Positions 21,342 through 32,311 of a stretch of DNA of 64,000 nucleotides are shown here, in pieces (within the stretch, counting starts at the first letter, position 1; the number at the start of each line of letters is the position of its first letter). The translations under genes and the position numbers were made by a program. Below the pieces are notes generated by a model. The model saw nothing but the letters and a program-made list of their open reading frames with translations. It did not search any database and had not been told where the DNA came from. Source of the DNA: Apostichopus japonicus (taxonomy: Eukaryota > Echinodermata > Holothuroidea > Aspidochirotida > Stichopodidae); the NCBI RefSeq assembly GCF_037975245.1, contig NC_092575.1, forward strand, positions 17,697,810 to 17,761,809, written 5' to 3'.

Positions 21342-21495
21342 CTGAAAATTCTGCAGCTCTGTTCGAATTTTGTGTGCTTTGAAACCTTGGAGCATTTGTA
21401 GTAAGTCTAACATTCTGTCCAAATGTTGATCAAGGGATGAAAAGAATGTGGTTAACAGGTTTACTTTAGCAAGTCTTGAAAATTTCAGCAGTAAG
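21342..21495 (-). CDS. Exon x, unit 1, of an unrecognised gene
   Basis: 154 nt with acceptor TTCTTTTTGTACAG and donor TTTTCAG followed by GTTGGTC. In the frame that joins exon y in phase 0 it reads LLLKFSRLAKVNLLTTFFSS, LDQHLDRMLDLLQMLQGFKA and HKIRTELQNFQ, a Leu-rich amphipathic helical stretch. It is repeated at 24059-24212. I cannot name the protein. It is likely an internal exon of a larger multi-exon gene, part of which was duplicated in tandem. Confidence 0.6.
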
Positions 21496-22297
21496 CTGTA
21501 CAAAAAGAAATTTTTCTATATTTCTACCAAGTATATTCTCAGTATTGTTACCATGATTTTGAGAGTTGCATCCGTGGGACCCAACGTCTTAAAAATGTTT
21601 GCCTCCGCTCAGGAAAAATTGCGACCCCACAGTACTCCTTGAAAACATGCACTTTAAAATACCTCTACCAGAACGAACAATACTTGTGTTAATTATAACA
21701 ATAGTGACCCCCTTATAATGACCCCTGACAAAACATTGGCTTGTGTGCAATGGAATCCTATAGTGATAGGTCTATAATGTGCACGAACAAAATCAAATGA
21801 TGAAAGCTATATATATAGTATACAACAACAAAGTCACTGTCAAAGTCTAAAGCGGCAAATTTTGCCATTTACAATTACTTGCATTGAGACCGTCAGTATA
21901 ATGCGCTATATAAATAAGTATTTATATCCTTATTTAAACACAACACTTCACTATAGAATGTTTGCAGACAATAATAGGGACTACTATAGCCAATTAAATA
22001 ACAGGGAATGCATAATCGACTGTCTTTCAGCATGAATATCTTTGTAACAGGAGTGTTGTTAACCAATTGTTTTGCGGTTGACTGTTATGATTGATGTGTT
22101 TTCAAACAAATCCAATTAACTGTACAAAAGATTGCAAGAAATGTGGTTCTTTTGAGAAGTTGTGGTTTTTCTTAAAGAAAGAAAAAAAGAAAGAAAGTAA
22201 GATACTCAATCCAAGAACGTGTTATTAGAACTTCCTGCTCAAATCCCGAATCTTGCATCCTTGTATACTGGTTTAAACGTGCGGTTATTTACCTAGT

Positions 22298-22520
22298 TCT
22301 CACTCACTCACTCACTCACTCACTCACTCACTCACTCACTCACTCACTCACTCACTCACTCACTCACTCACTCACTCACTCACTCACTCACTCACTCACT
22401 CACTCACTCACTCACTCACTCACTCACTCACTCACTCACTCACTCACTCACTCACTCACTCACTCACTCACTCACTCACTCACTCACTCACTCACTCACT
22501 CACTCACTCACTCACTCACT
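22298..22520. repeat. (CACT)n microsatellite
   Basis: About 55 copies of the tetramer CACT, immediately upstream in map order of the exon z donor. Unit 1 has only about three copies at the equivalent place (19806-19820), so the expansion followed the duplication. Confidence 0.97.
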
Positions 22521-22539
22521 GCAGTTTGATAACACTTAC

Positions 22540-22616
22540 GAAGTTCATTCTCAGGTGCAAAATGTAGCAACTTGGAATCGACGTACTCCAGTGACTTTGC
22601 CCATTGTCCAATGATG
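22540..22616 (-). CDS. Exon-like segment z, unit 2
   Basis: The minus strand reads IIGQWAKSLEYVDSKLLHFA then PENEL, ending at a textbook donor CTTC followed by GTAAGTG. The best acceptor, CTCTTCTTCGAG, does not match the phase left by exon y, so either the acceptor or the exon order is wrong. A poly-G run just upstream could also have slipped. No homology is recognised. Confidence 0.45.
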
Positions 22617-22786
22617 CTCGAAGAAGAGGTGGAAGAAGCCAACCCCCCCCCCGCCCCAACCCCCACCTCCCCCAACATACACACACGTTAAAAGTCAAGT
22701 AAGTCCCTCTCCTTTTCCTTGGTTGATGGAAAGAAATAAACAAAATATCGGAACGGAAAGAGATCGGTGTGATTACATATCATCAC

Positions 22787-22873
22787 CTCAATATCCTCGT
22801 AAATATGCTGCTCCTTGAAGTAGTACGGCAAACAGCGAAGGACAGCAGTTCGTTTTGCATTAGCATCAGGTTC
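22787..22873 (-). CDS. Exon y, unit 2, of an unrecognised gene
   Basis: Identical by eye to 20070-20156: acceptor CCATTGCAG, 87 nt in phase 0 encoding EPDANAKRTAVLRCLPYYFK then EQHIYEDIE, donor GTGATG. The lack of change in an 87-nt exon agrees with either a very young duplication or constraint. Confidence 0.6.
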
Positions 22874-22974
22874 CTGCAATGGAAAACAGAATGCAAATAT
22901 GCATTGTGGTTTCGATGATGTAACATGAGCAGTTTTCTTCATGAATCTGACGTAATGTATAGTGAGGGTGTACA

Positions 22975-23325
22975 TGTTTACAAGGGTTTCACGATTTGAG
23001 AGGTCGGCCCAAGCTTCCATTATTGAGATATCGTGATTACAAGGTTTTCACAATTTGACCCCTGGTGACTCCAAATGACCATTGCCCTCCACCAATACAA
23101 ACGACCTTTTGTACTTAATATGGTACTTCTACGCACCAAATATGAAGTCTGCCCATGCTTCTCATCTTGAGATATCGTGTTTACAAGGTTGTCACAATTG
23201 GACCCCTGGTGAACCCAAATGACCTTTGATCTCCACCAAAACAATACGCTTCTTGTGGTACTTCTACACACTAAATGTGAACTTGGTCTGACCTTTCCTT
23301 CTTGAGATATCGTGTTTACAAGCTG
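22975..23325. repeat. Diverged minisatellite, second copy
   Basis: Duplicate of 20255-20605 carried in unit 2, with the same CTTGAGATATCGTG and GACCCCTGGTGA words. Confidence 0.8.
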
Positions 23326-24058
23326 GGCGTCACAAAGGCACTCACTCACACACACACACATACACACATACGCCATCATGAATGCAAAGGTTACGATGAT
23401 CATCGAAACCAAATATCATTGATTGAATTAAAATTTCAAAAGTTAGTAGTGTCATGTATGTTTAGGCAAATTTCAGACTACAAGTTTGGACTATACTTCA
23501 TCAGACTTACCAGGAATATTCACAGGGATATTAATAACCCTCTTAATTAACAAAGAACTGAAATCTCCCTGTCGACAGATTAACATTAATCTACGACATT
23601 GTGCAATAGCACCAAAATATTGGGTTCAAAATTCATTTCTACACAGTTGATCTATTTTTATTAAAGGGGAACTTAAATGATTTGATTTATTGTATCTTTA
23701 TTAATATTTCTTTATTATTTTCAGTTGACTAACTTTTTGAAAGCTGTTGATTGTGTTACTAACTCTAAATTGCCTTTAATCGCTTTTGTTTTTATGTAAG
23801 TTATCTATCATAACTTTTTATTCTCTCCTATTCAAAATTGTATTTTATTCGTTTTATACTCGAATAAAGGAAACAGAAACTATAATTAGATCTTTCAGCA
23901 AGGACATGCTTCTCATGAATTTCTGTGTGCTATTAAAAAGAAGTTACTACCGGCCCCACACCCTAGATCCACACTTGTTCAAACATTTACTTATTGGATG
24001 CCAGCAAATATAAAGTGAAATGATAAAAATTACCATAAATTGATTATGCAAGACCAAC

Positions 24059-24212
24059 CTGAAAATTCTGCAGCTCTGTTCGAATTTTGTGTGCTTTGAA
24101 ACCTTGGAGCATTTGTAGTAAGTCTAACATTCTGTCCAAATGTTGATCAAGGGATGAAAAGAATGTGGTTAACAGGTTTACTTTAGCAAGTCTTGAAAAT
24201 TTCAGCAGTAAG
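24059..24212 (-). CDS. Exon x, unit 2, of an unrecognised gene
   Basis: 154 nt, the same splice signals and coding sequence as 21342-21495 (LDQHLDRMLDLLQMLQGFKA then HKIRTELQNFQ). If both units were spliced in series the protein would carry the x-y segment twice. The unclear phase of segment z leaves this open. No upstream exon was found in 25018-26858. Confidence 0.6.
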
Positions 24213-25017
24213 CTGTACAAAAAGAAATTTTTCTATATTTCTACCAAGTATATTCTCAGTATTGTGTATACCATGATTTTGAGAGTTTCGTCCGTGGGAC
24301 CCAACGTCTTAAAAATGTTTGCCTCCGCTCAGGAAAAATTGCGACCCCACAGTGCTCCTTGAAAACATGCACTTTAAAATACCTCTACCAGAACGAACAA
24401 TACTTGTGTTAATTATAACAATAGTGACCCCCTTATAATGACCCCTGACAAAACATTGGCTTGTTTTCAATGGAATCCTATAGTGATAGGTCTATAATAT
24501 GCACGAACAAAATCAAATGATGAAAGCTATATATATAGTATACAACAACAAAGTCACTGTCAAAGTCTAAAGCGGCAAATTTTGCCATTTACAATTACTT
24601 GCATTGAGACCGTCAGTATAATGCGCTATATAAATAAGTATTTATATCCTTATTTAAACACAACACTTCACTATAGAATGTTTGCAGACAATAATAGGGA
24701 CTACTATAGCCAATTAAATAACAGGGAATGCATAATCGACTGTCTTTCAGCATGAATATCTTTGTAACAGGAGTGTTGTTAACCAATTGTTTTGCGGTTG
24801 ACTGTTATGATTGATGTGTTTTCAAACAAATCCAATTAACTGTACAAAAGATTGCAAGAAATGTGGTTCTTTTGAGAAGTTGTGGTTTTTCTTAAAGAAA
24901 GAAAAAAAGAAAGAAAGTAAGATACTCAATCCAAGAAGTGTTTGTTAAGAATTGTGAAAACGTGTTATTAGAACTTCCTGCTCAAATCCCGAATCTTGCA
25001 TCCTTGTATACTGGTTT

Positions 25018-26858
25018 ACACAATTTACACTTTGACACTGAGGGATTATAGATATATACGAGTTGTATAAACAGATAAATATTTTATCAACTGCATGGAT
25101 TAATGTTGCAGGTAAAACGGCATGTCTATTAACTGTTTATTGTAATGAGGACTCGTTATAACGGCATCCCATCGCTATTTTAGTGATTTGGAATTCTTAT
25201 ACATGAACTCATTCTTTTTTTCTGGCTTCATTATTTGTTATTAAAAATGTGTTAGAATTGTTGTGTCACGTTGTTGTTGTGTTTAGTTGTTTCTACCTGG
25301 TAAGTTATAGAACATGATTTAAAAGACAAAATATGCACTCCCACAGTTATAGTTAATCAATGAATCATCATATAGGGATGTGTCTGTTGCATAAAGTTTT
25401 ACAAGATTGATTGCCGTACACAACAAACGATAACAACACCACTGAACTGAACAAAGTGGCAAGGAACACGTATTTAATGTAGATCCCACCTCTCCAGTAT
25501 ACCCACAAATAAATGTACAATATACGTCACGTTTATCGTACTCGAGTCCATTTTTGTGGACTGGGACTTGAGACCAATTTCAATTTGGTATATCATCTCG
25601 CTTGGAAGATTTCTTGTTATGGAACAAGAAATCGCGTTTCATTCATCAGTCACACACTTCTTCACGTTTCATTACTATCTGTATTTTGTAGCGACAAGAA
25701 GAAACCTTCACTTGCAAGCAACGGAAAGTTAACTTTTTCAGAGCGCGGCACGCGGTTTAAGGCGAGTCTTCAATACCTTTAAGGAAGATTTGTAGTATGC
25801 TCAAACACTAATTGTAACTCCGGTCCTAGCTTTGGAAGCTAAAATACCTCCTGCAATGAACACTGTCTTAGTTTCGTTTGCAAAGACTGCAGGAGCTGAC
25901 ACTCATTGTATCCTGTGAGCTTCCTTCTAATGAGTCATCATAAGGAAAGATACTGCAGCTTGCACTGCTTAAATCAAGAGGAGAAAGTGCTGAAATAGGG
26001 TACTGCTTTAGGAACTAATTTAACTGTTGCAACATTCTCGACCAATTTATGTTGACTAAATTCACCATATCTTCCCAAAATCTGAATCTGCATACTGTAG
26101 AGTAAACTTTATAGTTAATGTTCCCTATATTTTCAATTATATTTTTCAAACTTTGAACTGAATTTGTAATGGGCGCTCCTGAAGGCAGAGCTTCCTGATG
26201 CCCGAGTCAGAAATGATCAACCTTAATTTCAAAGGTTACATACTGTCACTGATTTGGTATCTATATGTATTGGAACACAAGGAAATCAAAATAAAAGCTG
26301 TACTAAGTCTCACTGTTGCATTTCATTGCCACATTGTGCTTTAAGACGACTACCTTACCTCCATGATTTGACTAGCATGCTAATGGATAGTAATCAGCCA
26401 AGTCTCTATGATGGACTAGTTTTAATATATCTGGGTCCTTTACAATGTGTGCCCCAGATACTTTGCAAATCTACATTCAAAACATTTTACCACAAAACAA
26501 ATATCCTGTTTAACTGTTAGTACTTGAATCTTTGCAAACTGTGCTAAGCTATCAGAATCAGAAATTTCTCTTGTATTAATTGCCTCGAACTTCAAATCCG
26601 CAACTGAACGTAAACGTAAATAATCGATTGGATCTTTCGTATATTAAGTCGATCCCAACTTCCCCTTGCCTCAACAAAGACTTGGGACTTCTATACAACT
26701 ACCCGTTCCACCAAACACATATGTCATCCGTTCTTCGCTCCTTAATCCGATTCCTGTATAGTCATGGTTTATTGGGTACTATACTTCAGTCAATGCAACC
26801 TACACTTATCTGGTGACATATTTTTTCATTATGTTATATTTTTTTTCTATCCATTCCC
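25018..26858. other. Unassigned stretch
   Basis: I see no exon with convincing splice sites, no RNA gene and no mobile-element end here. Small open frames (for example 25513-25782 and 26254-26520) resemble no known protein. Confidence 0.5.
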
Positions 26859-27029
26859 TATGGCGCGAGAAAGCGGAATATATTATGTACAACAATATAT
26901 ATGCTTTACTTGCAAAATACATACATGGTTTACTTCAAAAATACATTTTAGACATATTTATATATATTCTGCAAAAATATATTCTCTGACACAAAAGCAT
27001 TTATAATATAAATATATATTCTCTAAGAG

Positions 27030-27078
<49 letters not shown>

Positions 27079-28566
27079 TGTTAAATCTTGTTAAATATAC
27101 ATCTTGTTAAAAAACATATATATTCTCTGACAGAAAAATATTTTTCTCTAACAAAATATATAAATTCTGAGACAGAAAAAATATATATTTTACAGGAAAA
27201 ATTATATTCTGTGCAAAAATATATTTTTATTGTGTGTACGAAAAAATATATATATTCTCTAACAACAAAATTCTATTCTGTGCGAAAAAATATATTCTGG
27301 TCGAAAAATATATATATGCTGTACAAAGTACCAAAACATATATATTCTCTGACAGAAAAATATTTTTCTCTAACAAAATATATAAATTCTGAGATAGAAA
27401 AAATATATATTCTACAGGAAAAATTATATTCTGTGCAAAAATATATTTTTATTGTGTGTACAGAAAATATATATATTCTCTATAATTCAAGACCTATTCT
27501 GTGCGAAAAATATATTCTGTACGAAAAATATATTCTGTGCGAAAAAAAATATATATGCTGTACAAAGTACGGAGCTCTGTAAGTGCTGACCAAGATGTTC
27601 AGTAACTTCAGCAGTGACCAGCCTGTTCATTACACTGGCCATTCATAAAACGCACATGTTTGCTCAGAATCTTAATGCAGTTCATAGTTAGTGGGTTTGC
27701 GATATCACATTGCACATGATAGTACCAGGGATTATTCCATAACAACTCCCTGATTGTACGACGGTACGTTCGACAGCGAAGCCTTCTGTACCGTAACTAG
27801 CCGGCTTAACAGTAACTGCTCACTTCTTCACATTTCAAGGTTATTAGTTTGGAACGTTAGCCGGTGTGTTACGTAAGCAGTTTGCCAAACCTTGCAAAGG
27901 AAACGAAAGTGGGAAAGTCATTTGCACAGCTCAAATTTCCTGCGATCTACCGCAAGTGCCTATTGAAATCTGTAAGGCAGGTAAACTGTTACGTCAGTGG
28001 TGCAGGGCGCATTTCACTCAATTGTATATTTTTTTTAGAGAATATATATATTTTTCTCTTAGAGAATATATATTTTTTTCTCTTAGAGAATATATATATT
28101 TTTGCTCTTAGAGAATATATATATTTTTTCTCTTAGAGAATATATATATTTTTACTCTTAGAGAATATATATATTTTTCTCTTAGAGAATTTATATATTT
28201 TTTCTCTTAGAGAATATATATATTTTTCTCTTAGAATATATATATTTTTTCTCTTAGAGAATATATATATTTTTTCTCTTAGAGAATATATATTTTTTTT
28301 CTCTTAGATAATATATATATATTTTTCTCTTACAGAATATATATTTATTTTTTCTCTTAGAGAATATATATATCTTTGGCATAGAAACATAAAATTTTTG
28401 TGTAAGTATATATATCTTTACAGAATACTTATTGTTAGATAATATATTATTATAAACATATATACAAATATGTCTAAAATGTATTTTTGAAGTTAACCAT
28501 GTATATATTTCGCAAGTACAGCATATATATATTTGTACGTAATATATTCCGCTTTCTCGCGCCATA
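26859..28566. mobile_element. 1.7-kb inverted-repeat element with (CTCTTAGAGAATATATAT)n-like arms
   Basis: Left end TATGGCGCGAGAAAGCGGAA and right end TTCCGCTTTCTCGCGCCATA are perfect inverted repeats. Similarity continues about 110 bases inwards, including AAATACATTTTAGACATATT. Both ends abut ATTCCC, a candidate 6-bp target duplication. Both arms are filled with degenerate AT-rich tandem units: TATATATTCTCTGACAGAAA on the left and CTCTTAGAGAATATATATAT on the right. A unique core at about 27565-28020 has no clear protein. A rearranged relative lies inside the foldback element at 56380-58220. Confidence 0.8.
27722..27759. repeat. Palindromic CCAGGGAGTTGTTA motif, copy 2
   Basis: GTACCAGGGA and TCCCTGATTGTAC form an imperfect hairpin within the core of the 26859-28566 element. 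Confidence 0.65.
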
Positions 28567-30115
28567 ATTCCCCTGTCACGGTCCTGGTCCTGCGTGGGGA
28601 CCGAAAATTCCAATATACTTTCTAAAACAGTACTCCTTGTTTGTCAGTCTATGATTCGTATCTTAGTTCTCTGCTATTGTCTATAACTCTTTACTTACTT
28701 GGACTTTTATTTTATTTTTTTAAATTTGATTTGAAATGAATTCAACCGTAATGCATCCACCCACAGCTCGGCTTTTATGATATTTTTCTTTGTCACGTGT
28801 CAAGTGTCACGTGAACTTGTGTAGGAAGAAAGTGGTATGTGTAGGAAAAAAAACGAAACCAGTATGTCAATAGACAATAGGGCCTTTGTTTATGCATCTT
28901 TGCAACAGTTCGTGCGTGTTTTTTCTATTCTTTTCTTATTATTTTGTTCAGCTTCCTTATAGCTGATTTGACGTGCCAAAAACCGCATGAGACACCTGTT
29001 TTGTCTTTCTTGGATTTTCTAACACGTTTGCGGTATTCGGGTTATGCCTTAATCAGGTCAACATCATCCACCATTTCTTAATGTTATATTACCATCAATG
29101 AACATTTTAGATGGTCCCCATGGACGTCTGCAGCCCCCCCCCCCAAAAAAAACATGGTTTTCTATAACCGATTAACGGTCCACCGGATTTACCGTAAACC
29201 GTTAACCGGTTTACTATAAAGTATTACACTGTTTGCTGTAAAATAAAAAGTATAATAATAAACCGGTTAACCGTTGCCTTGTCGAGCGTCGGGTTCTGGA
29301 GTCTTTCTAAACCTGATTTGCTTTGGTTCGATAAACCTGGACTAACTATCTCAATTGAACATTTATAATTCAGGTTGCCTGTATATACCGTTAGGTATCT
29401 GAGTGTGGAATGATTTGATCAGTAAACATTTAAAGAGCTATTGTGAGGATCATTTTAACGAGAAGGCAGTTTTCAGTTCTTTTTTTTTTCGTTTTACTTG
29501 TTTTACTTTCCAGGAGGGGTGGAGGGTAGGCATTGCCCCCTCCCACTTTTTCGAGCGTCCATGATAATCTCATTTCGATCGTGATGTAATATTGCTTACT
29601 AAAATATCATTGTATCATTACACACGCCATCTCAACTGTAGATAAATGCTGGAATGCTAACACTCCCTATGATGGCCATTTAGTTTGATACTGTCCTATT
29701 TTGTTCTTAAACTTTCACTGGGTATATTTTGCAGTTGTCCCCCCTCCCCCACATTACCCTAGAACTTGGGTTGAATTATAAGATCCGTTTCGGTCGGTTG
29801 GTTATGCCACAACGATACCGTTAGAACTCTGCAATTCTTTAGACTATCTTTACAAGGGCATTAACCAGTCTTTAACAAAAGATCGATCCAATGGGCGTAA
29901 CGCACTATAACACACAACGGCAACGATGACAACTATAGTAAACAAATATTTAGTACCAATGTGACAGTGCACATAAAGATTATCCAGCTTGGCTGTATAG
30001 AACATTGATATAGACATTGAGAAAGTTGTTAGCCGGTGTGTGAGCTACGAGAGTGTCAACGGGTGCCGTCCAGTCCTTCATTAATGGTAAGATTGATATT
30101 TGTTACTTTTTATGT
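28567..30115. other. Unassigned stretch
   Basis: No gene seen. Two CACGTG E-box palindromes lie close together (about 28795-28815). A patch rich in ACCGGTTAACC occurs at 29190-29270. The stretch also has poly-C/poly-A near 29136 and a poly-T run near 29483. A TA-rich (AATGT)n run begins the LINE tail at 30116. Confidence 0.5.
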
Positions 30116-30850
30116 GGCTTAATAAATGTAATGTAATGTAATATAATGTAATGTAATGTAAATAAAATCTTATATAGCGCATTACGCGCGATGCATCTGT
30201 GCGCTTTACAATCTAGAAAATACAATGCCATAAAACAATAAAAAGAAAAAAAAAACAGAAAATACATATTACCATCTACAGAAATATACAGGAATATGAG
30301 ATCGTAAAACTATTAAAAGTACTGGTGAAGCGAAAAGCGATAAAACAGATTGACTACAAAATCTACAATTTGAATGCTAAAAAAGTGAAAAATCCAATTG
30401 AAGTTAGAACCTAAAACCAACACGACAGAACAATATAAAGCAGATATAAACAGGAATATGAGATCGAAAAACTATTAAAAGCACTGGTGAAGCGTAAAGC
30501 GATAAAACAGAACGACTACAAAATCTAAAAATTGAATGCTAAAAAGTCAAAATTCCAATTTAAGTTAGAACCTAGAAACCAACACGACAGAACAACAAAA
30601 AATCTAAAAAATCCTAGAAACCATCATTTGTAGTGCTCTTGAAAGAGATGCGTTTTAAGGTGTGACTTAAAGGAGGTGAAGTTCGTGATCATCCGAATTC
30701 CGGGAGGCAGCTCGTTCCAAAGATCAGGTGCGGCTACTGAGAATGCTGTAGGGCCATAGTGCTTCTTGTTATTGGTGTTGCGCGGAACGAGAGTGAATGG
30801 CTTAGAGCGAAATATGGCAACCCTTTTACGCAGATAGTATAATTACATTT
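30116..30850 (-). mobile_element. LINE 3' end (CR1/Rex1-like), minus strand
   Basis: The minus strand encodes HYGPTAFSVAAPDLWNELPP, GIRMITNFTSFKSHLKTHLF and QEHYK before a stop (about 30640-30760), the standard C-terminus of CR1/Rex1-type reverse transcriptase ORFs. A roughly 500-base 3' UTR follows with two imperfect internal repeats (about 30290-30420 and 30450-30590). The element ends in GCGCTATATAAGATTTTATT and an (ATTAC)n tail at 30125-30165. It is 5' truncated near 30850. Confidence 0.85.
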
Positions 30851-30911
30851 TTAAATACACAACGATTACTGAGAAATAACCTATAAATATTGCACCATAT
30901 TACATATATGG

Positions 30912-31278
30912 CTAGGGTGGGCAACCTACGGCCCGCGGGCCACATGCGGCCGGCAAGTGATTTTGTGCGGCCCGTGAGATGTCTCAAGAGAAAGAAAAAA
31001 ATCAATCTATTTTACATCATCACAAAAAACGAACTACCTGCTTAGAATTTTATCTGCACTTATAATGCTGTCAGGTAGGCCTATTATCCCCATTAATTAT
31101 CAACTGTACTGTATTGACATTATGTTTTTGTGCATACAGATTAAGTACACACACCTGTTGCTTGAAAGTCCTCGGAATCTAGGATTCGACCATTAGCAGG
31201 TCGTTGGTTAGATGTAGCCCAGACAATTTTTCACTCCTTATATCTGGCCCATTCATTCAAAAAGGTTGCCCACCCCTG
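30912..31278. mobile_element. hAT-type MITE (GGGTGGGCAACC family)
   Basis: 367 bp. The left end CTAGGGTGGGCAACCTACGG and the right end AAAGGTTGCCCACCCCTG form the common hAT terminal repeat. Flanks ATATATGG and CTCTATGG are an imperfect 8-bp target duplication (6/8). Non-coding. Confidence 0.82.
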
Positions 31279-31388
31279 CTCTATGGGCCTTATTATACCG
31301 TAGTAGTTAATTTGTACAAACCGGTGCGTGATATATTTGTATATGTCGTTTGTGAAGGATATAGACCCTGTACACAGTAAGAGCTAGG

Positions 31389-31765
31389 CAGTGGCGTAGG
31401 AAGGTACTTTTGAGTGGGGGGGGGGGGCTGAAGACTGATTGCCGGCCTGGGGGAGGGGTCTAAGGGGAGGGGGTGTCCCCCTCCCCTTTGGAACTTTTTG
31501 CATTTCCAGGTGGCCTCAGATGCAATTTGGTGCAATATTGCACACTTCAACACCCACTCCATTTTGTAAACTTAATTTTGTATTTTCGCCTGGCCTAAGA
31601 TGCAATTTGGTGCTCCAAATGAGATTTTTTTCTCATTTGGGAATGAAAAAGGGGTTTTCTGACTTGCGAACCGGGGGGGGGGGGGGGCGGAGTGATACTT
31701 CCTCCCCTCCACATTTTTCACTGGGGGGGGCTGGCGCCCCCAGCCCCCCGGTTCCTACGCCCTTG
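31389..31765 (-). mobile_element. hAT-type MITE (CAAGGGCGTAGG family), complete copy 2
   Basis: 377 bp. Ends CAGTGGCGTAGGAAGGTAC and GGTTCCTACGCCCTTG are flanked on both sides by GAGCTAGG (31381-31388 and 31766-31773), a perfect 8-bp target duplication. The same family occurs at 40130-40450 and as a fragment at 16520. Non-coding; G/C homopolymers vary between copies. Confidence 0.92.
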
Positions 31766-32020
31766 GAGCTAGGGGTTAGATATTGCCCCTGTGTCATTGA
31801 TCGTTTGGTCTTACTGTATGCCTGCAGTACTATCATATATATATAGAGTTGTAGAGCAGTAGTTTACTGGAGGAATCCCTGTTCAGAGAGAGAGAGAGAG
31901 GCTTGGTTGCCATGGTGACCTTGTTATAATATTAGCTACATATAGCCTGGCCGGTTTCTCTCCAATTACGTAGTGCTTTAGACGTTTCTATATGATGTGA
32001 CGGTGTATTATAGTAAGAGC

Positions 32021-32053
32021 ATGGAGGTAAAAACAGACTGTTTTACCTCCATG
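32021..32053. mobile_element. 33-bp palindromic insertion with 8-bp target duplication
   Basis: ATGGAGGTAAAAACAG is followed by its inverse ACTGTTTTACCTCCAT. The block is bracketed by GTAAGAGC at 32013-32020 and 32054-32061. It looks like two terminal repeats joined with the interior deleted. The half-motif TTTTTACCTCCATGG also occurs near 52655. Confidence 0.8.
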
Positions 32054-32119
32054 GTAAGAGCAACTTGACAATTATTTGGCTGGAGTCATGTTGCACCCTC
32101 ACGTTTGCATGTACATAAC

Positions 32120-32303
32120 TATGGAACGCGAAAAGGGGAAAACATATTTCGTTGTCTAAACTCAGTTTGTTGTTGTCTAAACTAAAGTTTATGCTGCTGT
32201 TTTACCATGCTGTGGCGCAAACTCACATTGCTGTCTAAAATTCCGTTGTCTAAAACGTCGTTGCCTAACCTATAGGTAATAAGTTTTCCCTTTTCGCGTT
32301 CCA
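32120..32303. mobile_element. 184-bp MITE with TATGGAACGCGAAAAGGG ends
   Basis: The left arm TATGGAACGCGAAAAGGGGA pairs with the right arm TTTTCCCTTTTCGCGTTCCA. TACATAAC flanks both sides (32112-32119 and 32304-32311), a perfect 8-bp target duplication that overlaps the last terminal bases. The interior repeats GTTGTCTAAA several times. Non-coding. Confidence 0.85.
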
Positions 32304-32311
32304 TACATAAC

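Larger units (their letters stand above)
19786..22274. repeat. Segmental tandem duplication, unit 1
   Basis: 2,489 bp beginning AAACGTGCGGTTATTTACC and ending CCTTGTATACTGGTTT. The same sequence starts again at 22275. By eye the two units are nearly identical, with scattered single-base changes and a few indels. Unit 1 has only three CACT repeats where unit 2 has more than fifty. It also carries a 7-base deletion in the most downstream exon-like segment (19839 on). Both units contain the same three minus-strand exon-like segments. Confidence 0.93.
22275..25017. repeat. Segmental tandem duplication, unit 2
   Basis: 2,743 bp, a direct repeat of 19786-22274. The extra length comes mainly from the (CACT)n expansion at 22298-22520 and a short insertion near 24940 (GTTTGTTAAGAATTGTGA). 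The right edge ends at CTGGTTT, the same breakpoint word as the end of unit 1. Confidence 0.93.

Noticed and set aside
27088-27582. 164-codon ORF rich in KYIYSLTEKYF repeats
   Set aside because: It is the translation of the AT-rich tandem units in the arm of the 26859-28566 element; the complementary arm gives similar artefacts.
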